Under the pieces are notes generated by a model. That model was not told where the DNA came from and made no database searches. It saw only the letters and a list, made by a program, of their open reading frames with translations. Positions 45,023 through 58,100 of a stretch of DNA of 64,000 nt are shown here, piece by piece. Source of the stretch: Hermatobates lingyangjiaoensis (lineage: Eukaryota > Arthropoda > Insecta > Hemiptera > Hermatobatidae). The position numbers and the translations under genes were made by a program. Position 1 is the stretch's first letter. Every line of letters begins with the position of its first letter. The stretch is from contig JAPFBL010000566.1 of the NCBI GenBank assembly GCA_026182355.1, positions 248,001 to 312,000 of the forward strand, in the 5' to 3' direction.

Positions 45023-46733
45023 CTATGTACAATGAATAGGAACCAAGGCATATAGGCTGGGATCTCTGAATCAAAATTCGCGCTTAATGAGAAGGGTTGC
45101 CAACGTTCTGTGCATTAACATTATTTACCCCAAAAAACATAATTAATTGTTTCAGATATTATTTCATAGTCATAATGTTTAATTAACCACAATATAACAT
45201 ATTTTTAAATATTTAAATTTCTATAAATGCCAATATAATTGTGAAGTAGATTTAAAAATTTAAATTAATGTACAATCTCAACGAAAAATCTTCTATTTCT
45301 TGTTAATATTAGAAATGTTTGTGCATTATGTAAGTAACTTATGAACCTGTACCAATTAAGAAGTACTGTATTGATCTATATATTCTTGGATCATTAGTTT
45401 TTAGGTTAGGCTTCATTGCCTCATGCATCCCTTTCGCTAATTATCAGAATGTCATTAACTTTCATTTAAAACATCGTCTTTCTCAAAAAATGCGTAGATT
45501 ATTCTTTTCTTATTAGTATAAGAATAAGTTGTATAAACATTTACACTTTACGTGAATTATAATTATAATAAAGTTCCACAAAATAAATATTAATTGAAAA
45601 TATTGATTGATTGATTGATTTTAATAAAAGTAAAGTACGTTTTTTAATTTATAATTAAAAATCCTAAACCTATAATTGCTTTACCCTTTACCCTGTAAAC
45701 TTACGGTAGTCACAATTCACTCTTGAAAACCCTCCCAGAGAATTGTATTCTCAACATTATTACATTACATTGATAACCCCTGTTGTATGTCCTTCATAAA
45801 AGTCGTGCTGAATAACCGATCTTCATGTAGTTTTTCATCAACTTTTTATCCATTGGAAGTAGATTATTTTAATGTTTCAGTACGACAGGGAAAATGTAAG
45901 TCTCTTAACTTTCTATTTTCATAGATATAAGTCAAGTACTAATGCGTTTATATTATGATATTTCCTCTTTACGGAGTATTTTTCATAGAAATATTTTGAT
46001 TATATTTTACCCGACTTACTGTGTTAAAATTATTGGAGTTATATTATTTTACTATGTAATGATAAACAAAAACATCATAAGTGAATTAGATTACCAATAA
46101 GTTTCAAATAATTTAATATGTTTAATTACAGATGAATTAATGTAATTAAGATAGTTTTCTTTAATTAGTTTGGCTTTAATTGATACATGTTTAATTAATT
46201 TGTACTTTATTCAATGGTAAATTTGAAAAATGCAATGCATTTAAAATTAATTGTTGGAAATTCATCTACTGGAAAATGGAGATGTTGCTGTGTCCTTTGG
46301 TCCGTGACATCTATTGATAATTGGATAATTATTATAATTGCTTGCTCGTCAGACATCGTGACAACAACAAAATTATGATCTTATGTAAATAATGAATTGC
46401 AATTATTATTGGAAATTAGTTTGTATTAATTCATAGCCAAAAATATGTCATAATTAAACTGACGTTATATTTATTTCTGATATATCTGAAATCTGATATA
46501 CCTTATTCGGAGAGTACATATTTCTCAAGTAATGTGTGAGGAAAGTTTAATCATCCATTTCAAACACCTATATTTATATCGAATTTGTTTGTATTTTTGG
46601 ATGTTTGGACTACAACTTCATGTATTTTGAAGTAATTTTTAAGGATTTCTCCTTTAGCTTTTTGATTTTGTAGCGGAAATCGAGTGAACGCCCATTGTTG
46701 GCACTCCGTAACTGTATTTATTCTTCTGAGGTA
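45023..46733. other. RAD50 upstream region, no gene seen
   Basis: The promoter of RAD50 should lie here. Visible: an E2F-like ATTCGCGC at 45076-45083 and a (tgat)n tract at 45601-45620. No long open frame or mobile element recognised. Confidence 0.5.
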
Positions 46734-47040
46734 AAATGGATAAACAAACAAAAGTCTCCACATAAATGAAGTTTTATTCAACAACAACAACGCGTTTCGA
46801 ACACTTTGTGTTCATCATCAGGAAGACACCAAGGATGTGGTGCTGAAGGGTTGGTCCAGTGAAAACAACATCCATTTATGTCTTTAGCATCACATCCTTG
46901 GTGTCTTCCTGATGATGAACATAAAGTGTTCGAAACGCGTTGTTGCTGTTGAATAAAACTTCATTTGTGTGGAGACTCTTGTTTGTTTATCCATTTTACC
47001 TCAGAATGAGAAAATACCACACAATTACAGATTGCACAAG
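46734..47040. mobile_element. Family B palindromic element, short version
   Basis: Palindrome 46734-47006 with shorter arms than the other copies; cores at 46794-46821 (-) and 46909-46936 (+). Internal (aac)n/(gtt)n insert next to each core. One-sided tail gagaaaataccacacaatta to about 47040. Confidence 0.85.
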
Positions 47041-47069
47041 TAATGTATTTATTCTTTATGACGATATAA

Positions 47070-47081
47070 GGTCACGTGACC
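47070..47081. promoter_or_regulatory. GGTCACGTGACC palindromic E-box
   Basis: Perfect 12-bp palindrome containing GTCACGTGAC, the CLEAR-type site of MITF/TFE bHLH factors. A donor-like ag|gtaagt follows at about 47142. Could mark a promoter upstream of a plus-strand gene, but no coding exon was found, so it may be chance. Confidence 0.3.
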
Positions 47082-47985
47082 ATTGCCGTTTTAGCCGTCT
47101 TTGAGTGGTTTATGGGGATTACTAGTTCGAAAAGACTTTAGGTAAGTGGGTTTGAATGAGTTAAGAGTTTACTGTGAAATTTGTTGTAGCCGTCTTTAAT
47201 TCTTTTTAACAGTAAAAAGAGTGAGAACAATGAACAACCTGTTTATATACACTTTGGAAGAAAAAAAAATTCTCTTGTCAATAAACTTTACGATAATGTG
47301 TGTTTACTTATAAGGATAACAATTAAATATTAAATATATTACAGATTATAAAAGTTATGTCTTGAAAGAACTGATTGAAATAACAGCATTCAAGCAGTGA
47401 CTTATCGACGATATTGCTAAGGTGATCAAAGAAGATATAACAGTTAATCGAACCTGAAACCAAAGCCTACTCCAATTGAGACATAAAAAAGTAACTGGAG
47501 ACATTAGAGTGCCAAATTGTATACTTCTTTTGTTCATTTCTCTATTGTAAGGATTTAAAAAAAGAATGAATTTTTAACAATTACGTTTTCATTTAAACGA
47601 AGTTAGTTTGTTATACTGTAAAGACAGCGAGTTCAATTCGCATGAATAATCCAAAAAAGTGTCAAAACATAACCTCTTAAACATTCGCACTTTTTCAATC
47701 ATTTATGAAAATGTGTTCCAGATTTTTTGGTACTAAAAGTGGATCAAGTGAACTGAACCAAAATGATATCCAATCCATTAATATTGTATGCCATTTGACT
47801 ATTTTTTATAAAACAAACAGTATATTTAATATTTATGAATATCCTAATTTTTTTTTAATCAGATTTAGTTTATTTTTATTTAAATTTCTCTTGTTGTTCT
47901 TTGGATTTATTGTTCAAGTAGTCACAGTTGTTATGAAGTTTTATCCAAGAATAATTATTGGTTAGAATAATTGAATGTTAGTAGT
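47082..47985. other. Intergenic sequence, no feature
   Basis: AT-rich. An 86-codon frame at 47705-47965 is hydrophobic and AT-driven with no recognisable domain. Confidence 0.5.
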
Positions 47986-47987
47986 GG

Positions 47988-48104
47988 TAGGCCTGTATGT
48001 TTGTACTGGTATGTCTGTACTAGTACGTCTGTACTTGTGTGACTGTACTGGTATGTCTATAGAAGTATGTCTCTACTGGTATCTCTGCAATTATATGCCT
48101 GTAG
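47988..48104 (+). repeat. 14-bp minisatellite
   Basis: About eight diverged units of a 14-bp phrase (tctgtactggtatg). Lies directly before the G-run minisatellite. Confidence 0.75.
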
Positions 48105-48129
48105 AAATGAATGCGGTGGTTATTGTCTG

Positions 48130-48590
48130 AGGGGATGATCTTCATGTGGGTGGTGGGGGGGGGGGGTCATCAGGTGGGGTTTGTTGAGGGGAGGATCTTC
48201 ATTTTGTGGGTGGGGGGGGGGGGGGGGGATCAGGTGGGTATTGTCTGAGGGGAGGATCTTCATGTGGGTTTGGGGGGGGGGGGGGGGGGGGAGGTCAGTG
48301 TCAAGGGGGGGATTTGGGGGTTAACTGGGGGATTAAAGTGGGTGGGGGGGGGGGGGGGTTTTCTTCATGGGGTTTATGTGGGGGATCTTCGTTTTGTTGC
48401 TGGGGAGGAACTTAATGGGTGGGGGGGGGGGGGGGGATTTCAGGTTTGTGTCAGGGGGATCTTCAAGTGGTTGTAAATGGGGGAGGGGGGGGGGGGGGGG
48501 GGGTTTTCAGGTGGTGTGTTTACCGTGGGGGGGGAGGGAAATCTTTTCGGGGGGGGGGCCGGGGGGATCTTCAGTGGGTTGTTTTGGGAG
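48130..48590 (+). repeat. G-run minisatellite
   Basis: Irregular units with the phrase gaggggaggatcttcatgtg followed by G runs of up to about 18. All G runs are on the plus strand. Glycine-rich frames across it are repeat artefacts. Strong G-quadruplex potential by inspection. Confidence 0.9.
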
Positions 48591-49380
48591 GGATTTCATT
48601 TCCTCTAACAAGTTTTTTTTGTTTGTCATTTATGATTTTCATCTTAAGTTTCATCTTGTTAATTTAAAAGGATTTACATCTTCATTTATTTGGAAAATCT
48701 TCCTAAATTCAAAAGTTTTATTAAATTTTGTTCATTCTATTATAAATACTACTTACTTAGGTTAAAGTTACCACAGTAATTAAATTTATTCATAAAGGAA
48801 AACTTCAATTTCTTATCAATATCTCCTTTTTTTTTTCTCTTAAATCTCTTACATGAGGAAACAGTTTATATAGGATGATCATCAAAACTATAAAGTTTAA
48901 ACAATTTATTTACAAATTTACACAACTATGTATTACAAATTTAGCTAAACATCTTACTAATAGAGAGTATTATTTATGTTAAAACAATGCTGCATATATT
49001 AAGAATAAAAACAGTTATTTATTATAAACTAAATTGTTGTAGTGTTGAAAAAAAAATGTCACCCTCTTCGTGCGGGTAACAGGGGGAGGGGAATAGTTTT
49101 AGGTCTGTAAAATACAGGAAAAAGACAATAAAAGATAAAAATAAATTATCTACTCCCGAATGGTGTACCAGGGGAGACGTCCGTGGATTATAGTTTTATA
49201 TCTTTAAATGTAGAAAAATGAAAATACAAACAAAAAATCTGGAAATATATGCAAAGATTAATTTAGATATTAATTATTGAACTATTGCCTGGGTGTTTTA
49301 TGGAACGGTAATCTTGGGAATTTGATCTTTAGAGGTCTGGATATAGATTTATCATTTTTATTGGATGGATGTAGATATAT
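48591..49380. other. Intergenic AT-rich sequence
   Basis: No feature recognised apart from a short GC-richer stretch at 49055-49185. Confidence 0.5.
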
Positions 49381-49384
49381 CAAC

Positions 49385-49470
49385 GTATAAACCACAATAA
49401 GAAATTAGAAAAAAGACTAAGATCTTTCAACCGTAACAAGCGGTCTTGATCAGAGTCAAATCTCAACTCT
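49385..49470 (-). mobile_element. Family C foldback half-copy
   Basis: aaaccacaataagaaattag, gatctttcaaccgtaacaag, cggtcttgatcagagtc: one arm only. Core box decayed to CTGATCA. Confidence 0.6.
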
Positions 49471-49919
49471 GTTATTGTAGACATATTGCGACATTTTGTT
49501 ATTTATATGTATGTACTTATTTCATGCTGATCGAAGGATTTTAATGGAGAACTGTAAAGCAGTTGAGAACTTCTCTTTTCCATGTCTTCAAATTTAATAA
49601 AAAATATTTGAGTAGTATCTATAATTATTATGTTTATTTCAATGTCCGGTCACAATGAAATCCTAAAATTTGAAAAACGTCATTTCCGAGTGATAGCGAG
49701 AGGTCACTCGAGGTATTATTATGAAGGTTATTGTTTTTATTTCAATGATTAATGTGAATAATTCAAAAATAATTAAAATAAAATGTCTTATAAATTCAAT
49801 ATACTATAAAACATAAACATTTTTATTTACATTTAGTTTTTGCTGGTAAATATTTTTACAATAATAACAAAAAGTACAACCTAATCCTGACAAAAAACTA
49901 TTACATTTAGAGTCTTATT

Positions 49920-50168
49920 AATGGTCAAACCACAATAAAAAATGAAAAAAAAAGACCAAGATCTTTCAACCGTCACAGGCGGTCTTTAATAGAGTGAAAT
50001 TCCAACTGAGTGTTGGGATTTGACTGAGTCCCAAATCAGTTTGGATTTGAATATGAAAAAAACCGATTGTTACGATTGAAAGATCTTAGTTTTTTTCTTA
50101 TTTCTTACTGTGATTTGATCATTCATTGTTATTTCACGTGTTTATTGTGAAATCTTTGTTATAATATA
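49920..50168. mobile_element. Family C foldback, both arms
   Basis: Left arm 49925-50010 and right arm 50050-50168 inverted around a diverged centre. The right arm keeps the full terminal phrase (ttcacgtgtttattgtgaaa). Last mobile element before the satellite. Confidence 0.65.
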
Positions 50169-53100
50169 TTTTTTAAAGTGATGACCTAAAAAAAAATATG
50201 TCTTTATATACTCAAGTTGTACTTACGAAAACAACAAGAATGTTCAAAAAACCATTATATATTTTGATATTACAGAAATTGGATCTAGTTGAGGAAAGCA
50301 AAAGTTTATTCACTGAGAAATCAGAGTCTGAACCAAAGAATTATTGGATACTGGAGTCGAAGTGCAAGAATATAGCTGAGATATCAGAGTCCAAATAGCT
50401 GTAACTTGATGCCAAGCTAGTTAGAATTTTCTGAAGTGTTAAGGCAGATTAGATCAAAGCAGTCAGAGTCATAGTGAAAAGTAATTTCATAGTCAAGTAT
50501 TCAGAGTAGTTCTGAATGGATATTCAAGAATAGGTCAATAAAGTCAGAGTCAAGGTTACTTGCTATTAATTGCTAGATATGTCAGAGTTGATATTAATGG
50601 ATATTCAAGAACAAGTCAGTAAAGTCAGAGTCGAGGTCACTTGCTATATATTGCTAGAGTAGTCAGAGTTGTTCTTAATGGATATGCAAGAACAAGTCAG
50701 TAAAGTCAGAGTCGAGGTACTTGCAAATTTAATGTAGAGTTGTTCTTAATGGATAGCAAGAACAAGTCAGTAAAGTCAGAGTCGGGAGGGTTTCAAACTT
50801 GCTTAATATTGGCTAGAAAGTAGTTCAGGAGTTTTTGGATCTTAATGGATATTCAAGAATATTTTACTGAAGTCAGAGTAAGGTGACTAGCTATTAATTG
50901 CTAGAGTAGTCAGAGTTGTCTTAATGGATATTCAAGAATAGATCAGTAAAGTCAGAGTACAGGTCACTAGCTATTAATTGCTAGATATGTCAGAGTTGAT
51001 CTTAATGGATATCCAAGAACAAGTCAGTAAAGTCAGAGTCGAGGTCACTTGCTATATATTGCTAGAGTAGTCAGAGTTGTTCTTAATAGATATTCAAGAA
51101 TAGATCAGTAAAGTCAGAGTCCAGGTCACTAGCTATTTATTGCTAGATATGTCAGAGTTGCTTAATGGGTATTCAAGAATAGATTAGTAAGATCAGAGTC
51201 GAGGTCACTTGGTATTTATTACTGAAGTTTCAGAGTTTTATGAATTGATAGAGTAGGTCACAAATTTAGAGTCGTGGTCAATTCCTACTTAGGTCAGAAT
51301 TGATATGAATATATAGTAAAGAGTAAGACAGTACTGTCAGAGTCGTGGTCAATTGCTATTTGTTACTGAAATTTTAGAGTTTTGTGAATTGATACTTAGT
51401 GGAGGTCACAAAGTTAGAGTCGTAGTCAATTCCTATTTAAGTCTATGGTAGTCAGAATTGATTTGAATGAATAGTTAAGTGTAGGACAGTAACGGCAGAG
51501 TTAAGGTCAATTCCTATTTATTACTGAAGTTTAAGAGTTTTATTAATTGATACTTAGAGTAGGTCACAAAGTTAGAGTCGTGGTCAATTCCAATTTATTA
51601 CTGAAATTTGAGAGTTTTGTAAATGGATACTTAGAGTAGGTCACAAAGTTAGAGTCGTAGTCAATTCCTGTTTAAGTCTTCAGTAGTCAGGATTGATATG
51701 TATGTATATTAAGGGTATTACAGGAATGTCAGAGTCCAGATAATTCCTATTTATTACCGAAGAATGAGAGTATTATGAATTGATACATAGAGTAGGTCAC
51801 AAAGTTAGAGTGGTGGTCAATTCTTATTTAGGTCTACAGTAGTCAGAATTGATCTGAATACATAGTTAAGAGTAGGACTGTAATGTCAGAGTTGAGGTCA
51901 TTTCCTATTTATTGCCAAAGTAGTCAGAATTTACGGAATGAATAATTAGATTAGGTTAGTAATGTCATTGTCGAGATCAAGCCCTATTTACAGAATTTAT
52001 ATTAGTTATACGGAATTAAAATTTATAGTATGTCACTAATATAGAGTTCAAGTAAAAATCTATTTATTGCCAGAGTTCTCAATACTTATTGAAGATCAAT
52101 AATGTCAGAGTCTGCATCATTTCGTGGTTATTGCTAGAGTAGTCAGAGTTGTCCGGAATAGATATAGAATAGTTTAGTAATGTCAGAGTCGTTGTCAATT
52201 ACTGTTTATTGCTTGAGTAGTCAGAGAAATACGGAAACGATATAAGAACAGTTTAGTAATGTCATAGTTGTGGTCATTTACTGTTTATTGGTTGAGTAGT
52301 CAGAGTTGTCAGGAATTGATATTAGAGTAGTTTAGAAATTTCAGAGTGAAGGTCATTTCCTCTATATTGCTAGAGTAGTCAGACTTGTCAGGAATTGATA
52401 TTAGAATAGTATTGAAATGTCATAGTCAACGTCATTTTCTGTATGTTGCTTGAGTTGTCAGAGTTGTCAGGAATTGATATTAGAATAGTTTAGTAATGTC
52501 ATAGTTGTGGTCATTTACTGTTTATTGATTGAGATGTCAGAGTTGATAGGAATGTATCTTATAGTTTAGTAAAGTCAGAGTCAAGGACATTTTCTGTATA
52601 TTGCTTGAGTTGTCAGAGTTGTCAGGAATTGATATTACAATAGTTTTGAAATGTCACAGTCAAGGTCAGTTTCTGTATGTTGCTTGAGTTGGCAGAGTTG
52701 TCAGGAATTGATATTAGAATAGTTTTGTAATGTCATAGTCAACGACATTTTCTGTATGTTGCTTGAGTTGTAGAGTTGTCACGAATTGATATTAGAATAG
52801 TTTAGTAAGGTCAGAGATAAGGTCATTTACTGTTTATTGATTGAGAAATCAGAGTTCATAGGAATTGATAGTAGAGTAGTTTATTAATGTCAGAGTCAAG
52901 GTCATTTTAATATATTGCTTGAGTTATCAGAGTTGTCAGGAATTGACATTAGAATAGATTTGTAATGTCATAGTCAACGACATTTTCTGTATGTTGCTTG
53001 AGTTGTCAGAGTTGTCACGAATTTATATTAGAATAGTTTAGTAAGGTCAGAGTTAAGGTCATTTTCATATATTGCTTGAGTTGTCAGGAATTGATATTAG

Positions 53101-54548
53101 AATAGTTTTGTAATGTCATAGTCAACGTCATTTTCTGTATGTTGCTTGAGTTGTCAGAGTTGTCAGGAATTGATATTAGAATAGTATTGAAATGTCATAG
53201 TCAAGGTCATTTTCTGTATGTTGCATGAGTCGTCAGAGTTGTCAGGAATTGATATTAGAAAAGTTTTGAAATGTCATAGTCAAGGTCATTTTCTGTATGT
53301 TGCTTGAGTTGTCAGAGTTGTCAGGAATTGATATTAGAATAGTATTGAAATGTCATAGTCAAGGGCATTTTCTGCATATTGCGTGAGTTCTCAGAGTTGT
53401 CAGGAATTGATATTAGACTAGTTTTGAAATGTCACAGTCAAGGTCATTTTCTGTATGTTGCTTGAGTCTCAGAGTTGTCAGGAATTGATATTAGAATAGT
53501 TTTGTAATGTCATAGTCAACGTCATTTTCTGTATGTTCCTTGAGTTGTCAGAGTTGTCAGGAATTGACATTAGAATAGTTTTGTAATGTCATAGTCAACG
53601 ACATTTCCTGTATGTTGCTTGAGTTATCAGACTTGTCACGAATTTATATTAGAATAGTTTAGTAAGGTAAGAGTTAAGGTCATTTTCATATATTGCTTGA
53701 GTTGTCAGGAATTGATATTTAATAGTTTTGTAATGTCATAGTCAACGTCATTTTCTGTATGTTGCTTGAGTTGTCAAAGTTGTCAGGAATTGATATTAGA
53801 ATAGTTTTGAAATGTCTTTGTCAAGGTCATTTTCTGTAGGTTGCATGAGTCGTCAGAGTTGTCAGGAATTGATATTAAAATAGTTTTGAAATGTCATAGT
53901 CAAGGTCATTTTCTGTATGTTGCTTGAGTTGTCAGAGTTAAGGAATTGATATACGGATAGTTCAGTAATGTCATAGTCAAGGTCATTTTCTGTATGTTGC
54001 TTGAGTAGTCAGAGTTGTCCGCAATTGATATTAGAATTGTTTAGAAATGTCATAGTTCTGGTCATTTACTGTTTATTGGTTGAGAAGTGAGAATTGATAG
54101 GAATTGTTTTACAGTTGTTTAGTAATGTCAGAGTTCAGGTCATTTTCTGTATATTGCTTGAATAGTCAGGAAATGATATACGGATAGTTTAGTAATGTCA
54201 TAGTCAAGGTCATTTTCTGTATGTTACTTGAGTTGTCAGAGTTGTTAGGAATTGATATACGGATAGTTTAGTAATGTCATAGTTAAGGTCATTTTCTGTA
54301 TGTTGCTTGAGTAGTCAGAGTTGGCCGCAATTGATATTAGAATAGTTTAGAAATGTCATAGTTCTGGTCATTTACTGTTTATTGGTTGAGAAGTGAGAGT
54401 TGATAGGAATTGTTTTAAGTAGTTTAGTAATGTCAGAGTTAAGGTCATTTTCTGTATATTGCTTGAGTTGTCAGGAATTGATATACGAATTGTTTAATAA
54501 TGTCATAGTCAAGATCATTTTCTGTATGTTGCTTGAGTAGTCAGAGTT

Positions 54549-55180
54549 GTCCGGAATTGATATTAGAATTGTTTAGAAATCTCATAGTCAAGGTCATTTT
54601 CTGTATGTTGCTTGAGTAGTCAGAGTTGTCAGGAATTGATATTAGAATTGTTTAGTAATGTCATAGTCAAGGTCATTTTCTGTATGTTGCTTGAGTAGTC
54701 AGAGTTGTCCGGAATTGATATTAGAATTCTTTAGAAATCTCATAGTCAAGGTCATTTTCTGTATGTTGCTTGAGTAGTCAGAGTTGTCAGGAATTGATAT
54801 ACGAATTGTTTAGTAATGTCATAGTCAAGGTCATTTTCTGTATGTTGCTTGAGTAGTCAGAGTTGTCCGGAATTGATATTAGAATTGTTTAGAAATCTCA
54901 TAGTCAAGGTCATTTTCTGTATGTTGCTTGAGTAGTCAGAGTTGTCAGGAATTGATATTAGAATTGTTTAGTAATGTCATAGTCAAGGTCATTTTCTGTA
55001 TGTTGCTTGAGTAGTCAGAGTTGTCCGGAATTGATATTAGAATTGTTTAGAAATCTCATAGTCAAGGTCATTTTCTGTATGTTGCTTGAGTAGTCAGAGT
55101 TGTCAGGAATTGATATTAGAATTGTTTAGTAATGTCATAGTCAAGGTCATTTTCTGTATGTTGCTTGAGTAGTCAGAGTT
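54549..55180 (+). repeat. 158-bp dimeric higher-order repeat
   Basis: Two monomer types (gtccggaattg... and gtcaggaattg...) alternate. gtccgg starts at 54549, 54707, 54865 and 55023, exactly 158 bp apart, with few differences between copies: a locally homogenised block. Confidence 0.85.
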
Positions 55181-58100
55181 GTCCGCAATTGATATTAGAA
55201 TAGTTTAGAAATGTCATAGTTCTGGTCATTTACTGTTTATTGGTTGAGAAGTGAGAGTTGATAGGAATTGTTTTACAGTTGTTTAGTAATGTCAGAGTTC
55301 AGGTCAATTTCTGTATATTGCTTGAGTTGTCAGGAATTGATATACGAAAAGTTTAGTAATGTCATAGTCAACGTCATTTTCTGTATGTTGCTTGAGTTGT
55401 CAAAGTTGTCAGGAATTGATATTAGATTAGTTTTGAAATGTCTTTGTCAAGGCCATTTTCTGTAGGTTGCATGAGTCGTCAGAGTTGTCATGAATTGATA
55501 TTAAAATAGTTTTGAAATGTCATAGTCAAGGTCATTTTCTGTATGTTGCTTGAGTTGTCAGAGTTGTCAGGAATTGATATACGGATAGTTTAGTAATGTC
55601 ATAGTCAAGGTCATTTTCTGTATGTTTGTTGAGTAGTCAGAGTTGTCCGGAATTGATATTAGAATTGTTTAGAAATGTCATAGTTCTGGTCATTTACTGT
55701 TTATTGGTTGAGAAGTGAGAGTTGATAGGAATTGTTTTACAGTTGTTTAGTAATGTCAGAGTTAAGGTCATCTTCTGTATATTGCTTGAGTTGCCAGGAA
55801 TTGATATACGAATAGTTTAGTAATGTCATAGTCAATGTCATTTTCTGTATATTGCTTGAGTTGTCAGGAATTGATATTAGAGTAGTTTAGTAATGTCATG
55901 GTCAACGTCATTTTCTGTATGTTGCTTGAGTTGTCAGTGTTGTCAGGAATTGGTATAGGAATAGTTTAGTAATGTCATAGTCAACGTCGTCTCTGTATGT
56001 TTCTTGAGTAGTCAGATTTGTCAGGAATTGATATAAGAATAGTTTTGTAATGTCAGAGTTAAGGTCATTTACTTTTCCTTGCTAGAGTAGTCAGAGTTGT
56101 CAGGAATTGATATTAGAATTGTTTTGTAATGTCATAGTCTAGGTCATTTTCTGGATGTTGCTTGAGTTGTCTGAGTTGTTTGGAATTGATATTAGACTAG
56201 TTTAGTAATGTCATAGTCAACGTCATTTTCTGTATATTCCTTTAATAGTCAAAGTTGTCAGGAATTGATATTAGAATAGGTTAGGAATGTCAGAGTCAAG
56301 GGTATTTTCTGGATATTGCTTGAGTTGTCAGAGTTGTCAGGAATTGATATTAGAATAGTTTTGAAATTTCACAGTCGAGGTCATTTTCTGTATGTTGCTT
56401 GAGTTGTCAGAGTTGTCACGAATTTATATTAGAATAGTTTATTAAGGTCAGAGTTAAGGTCATTTTCATATATTGCTTGAGTTGTCAGGAATTGATATTA
56501 GAATAGTTTTGAAATGCCACAGTCGAGGTCATTTTCTGTATGTTGCTTGAGTAGTCAGAGTTGTCCGGAATTGGTGTTAGAATAGTTTAGAAATGTCATA
56601 GTTCTGGTCATTTACTGTTTATTGGTTGAGAAGTCAGAGTTGATAGGAATTGATATTACAGTGGTTTAGTAATGTCAGAGTTATGGCCATTTTCTGTATA
56701 AAGCTTGAGTTGTCAGGAATTGATATTAGAATAGTTTTATAATGTCATAGTCAACGTAATCATCTGTATTTGCTTCAGTTTTTAGAGTTGTCATGAATTG
56801 ATATTAGAATAGTTTTATTATGTCATAGTCAACGTCATTTTCTGTATGTTGCTTGAGTAGTCAGAGTTTTCAGGAATTGATATAAGTATAGTTTAGTAAT
56901 GTCAGAGTTAAGGTCATCATCTTTTTCTTGCTAGAGTAGTCAGAGTTGTCAGGAATTGATATAAGAATAGTTTAGTAATGTCATAGTCAACGTCATTTTC
57001 TGTACGTTGCTTGAGTTGTCAGAGTTGTCAGGAATTGATATTAGAATAGTTCAGTTATGTCATAGATCTGGACAAGTACTGTTTATTGATTGAGATGTCA
57101 GAGTTGATAGGAATTGATATTAGAGTAGTTTAGTAATGTCAGAGTTAAGGTCATTTTCTGTATATTGCTTGAGTTGTCAGAGTTGTCAGGAATTGATATT
57201 AGAATAGTTCAGTAATGTCATAGTTGTGGTCATTTACTGTTTATCGCATCAGTAGCCAGAGTTGTCCAGAACTGATATTAGAATAGTTTAGTAAGGTCAG
57301 AGTTATGGTCATTTTCATATATTGCTTGAGTTGTCAGAGTTGTCACGAATTGATATTAGAATAGTTTTGAAATGTCATAGTCAAGGTCATTTTCTGTATG
57401 TTGCTTGAGTTGTCAGAGTTGTCAGGAATTGATATAAGAATAGTTTAGTAATGTCATAGTCAAGGTCATTTTCTGTGTGTTGCTTGAGTTGTCAGAGTTG
57501 TCAGGAATGATATAAGAATAGGGCAGGAATGTCATAGTTGTGGTCATTTACTGTTTATTGATAAGAAGTCAGAGTTGGTAGGAATTGATATTAGAATAGT
57601 TTAGTGATGTCAGAGTTAAGGTCATTTTCTGTATGTTTCTTTAGTTGTCAGAGTTGTCAGGAATTGATATTATAATAGTTTTGAAATGTCATAGTCAAGG
57701 TCATTTTCTGTATATTGGTTTAGTAGTCAGAGTTGTCAGGAATTGATATTAGAAAGTTAGTTAAGTCATGAGTCGAGGTCTTTTTCTGTTTATTGCTTGA
57801 GTAGTCAGAGTTGTCAGGAATTGATATAACAATAGTTTAGTAAGCTCAGAGTCATTGTCATTTTCTGTATATTACTTGAGTAGTCAGAGTTGTTAGGAAT
57901 TGATATAACAATAGTTTTTTCAGATCAGAGTCAAGGTCATTTTCTGTATATTGCTTTTTTGTCAGAGTTGTCTAGAATTGTTATAAGAATTGTTTAGTAA
58001 GGTCATAGTTGCGGTCATTTACTGTTTATTGCTTGAGTAGTCAGAGTTTCGAAGGATAGTTGTATATTAGTAAGTAGTTTAATTTATTAAGTCATGAGTA

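Noticed and set aside
47705..47965. 86-codon hydrophobic frame upstream of the minisatellites
   Set aside because: AT-rich, no recognisable domain, and no splice or start context beyond an ATG.
48206..48765. Glycine-rich open frames across the G-run repeats
   Set aside because: All three frames are open only because of G runs; no start context, domain or codon pattern supports a protein.
50198..50398. 66-codon frame at the satellite border
   Set aside because: The second half is satellite sequence and the first half shows no domain.
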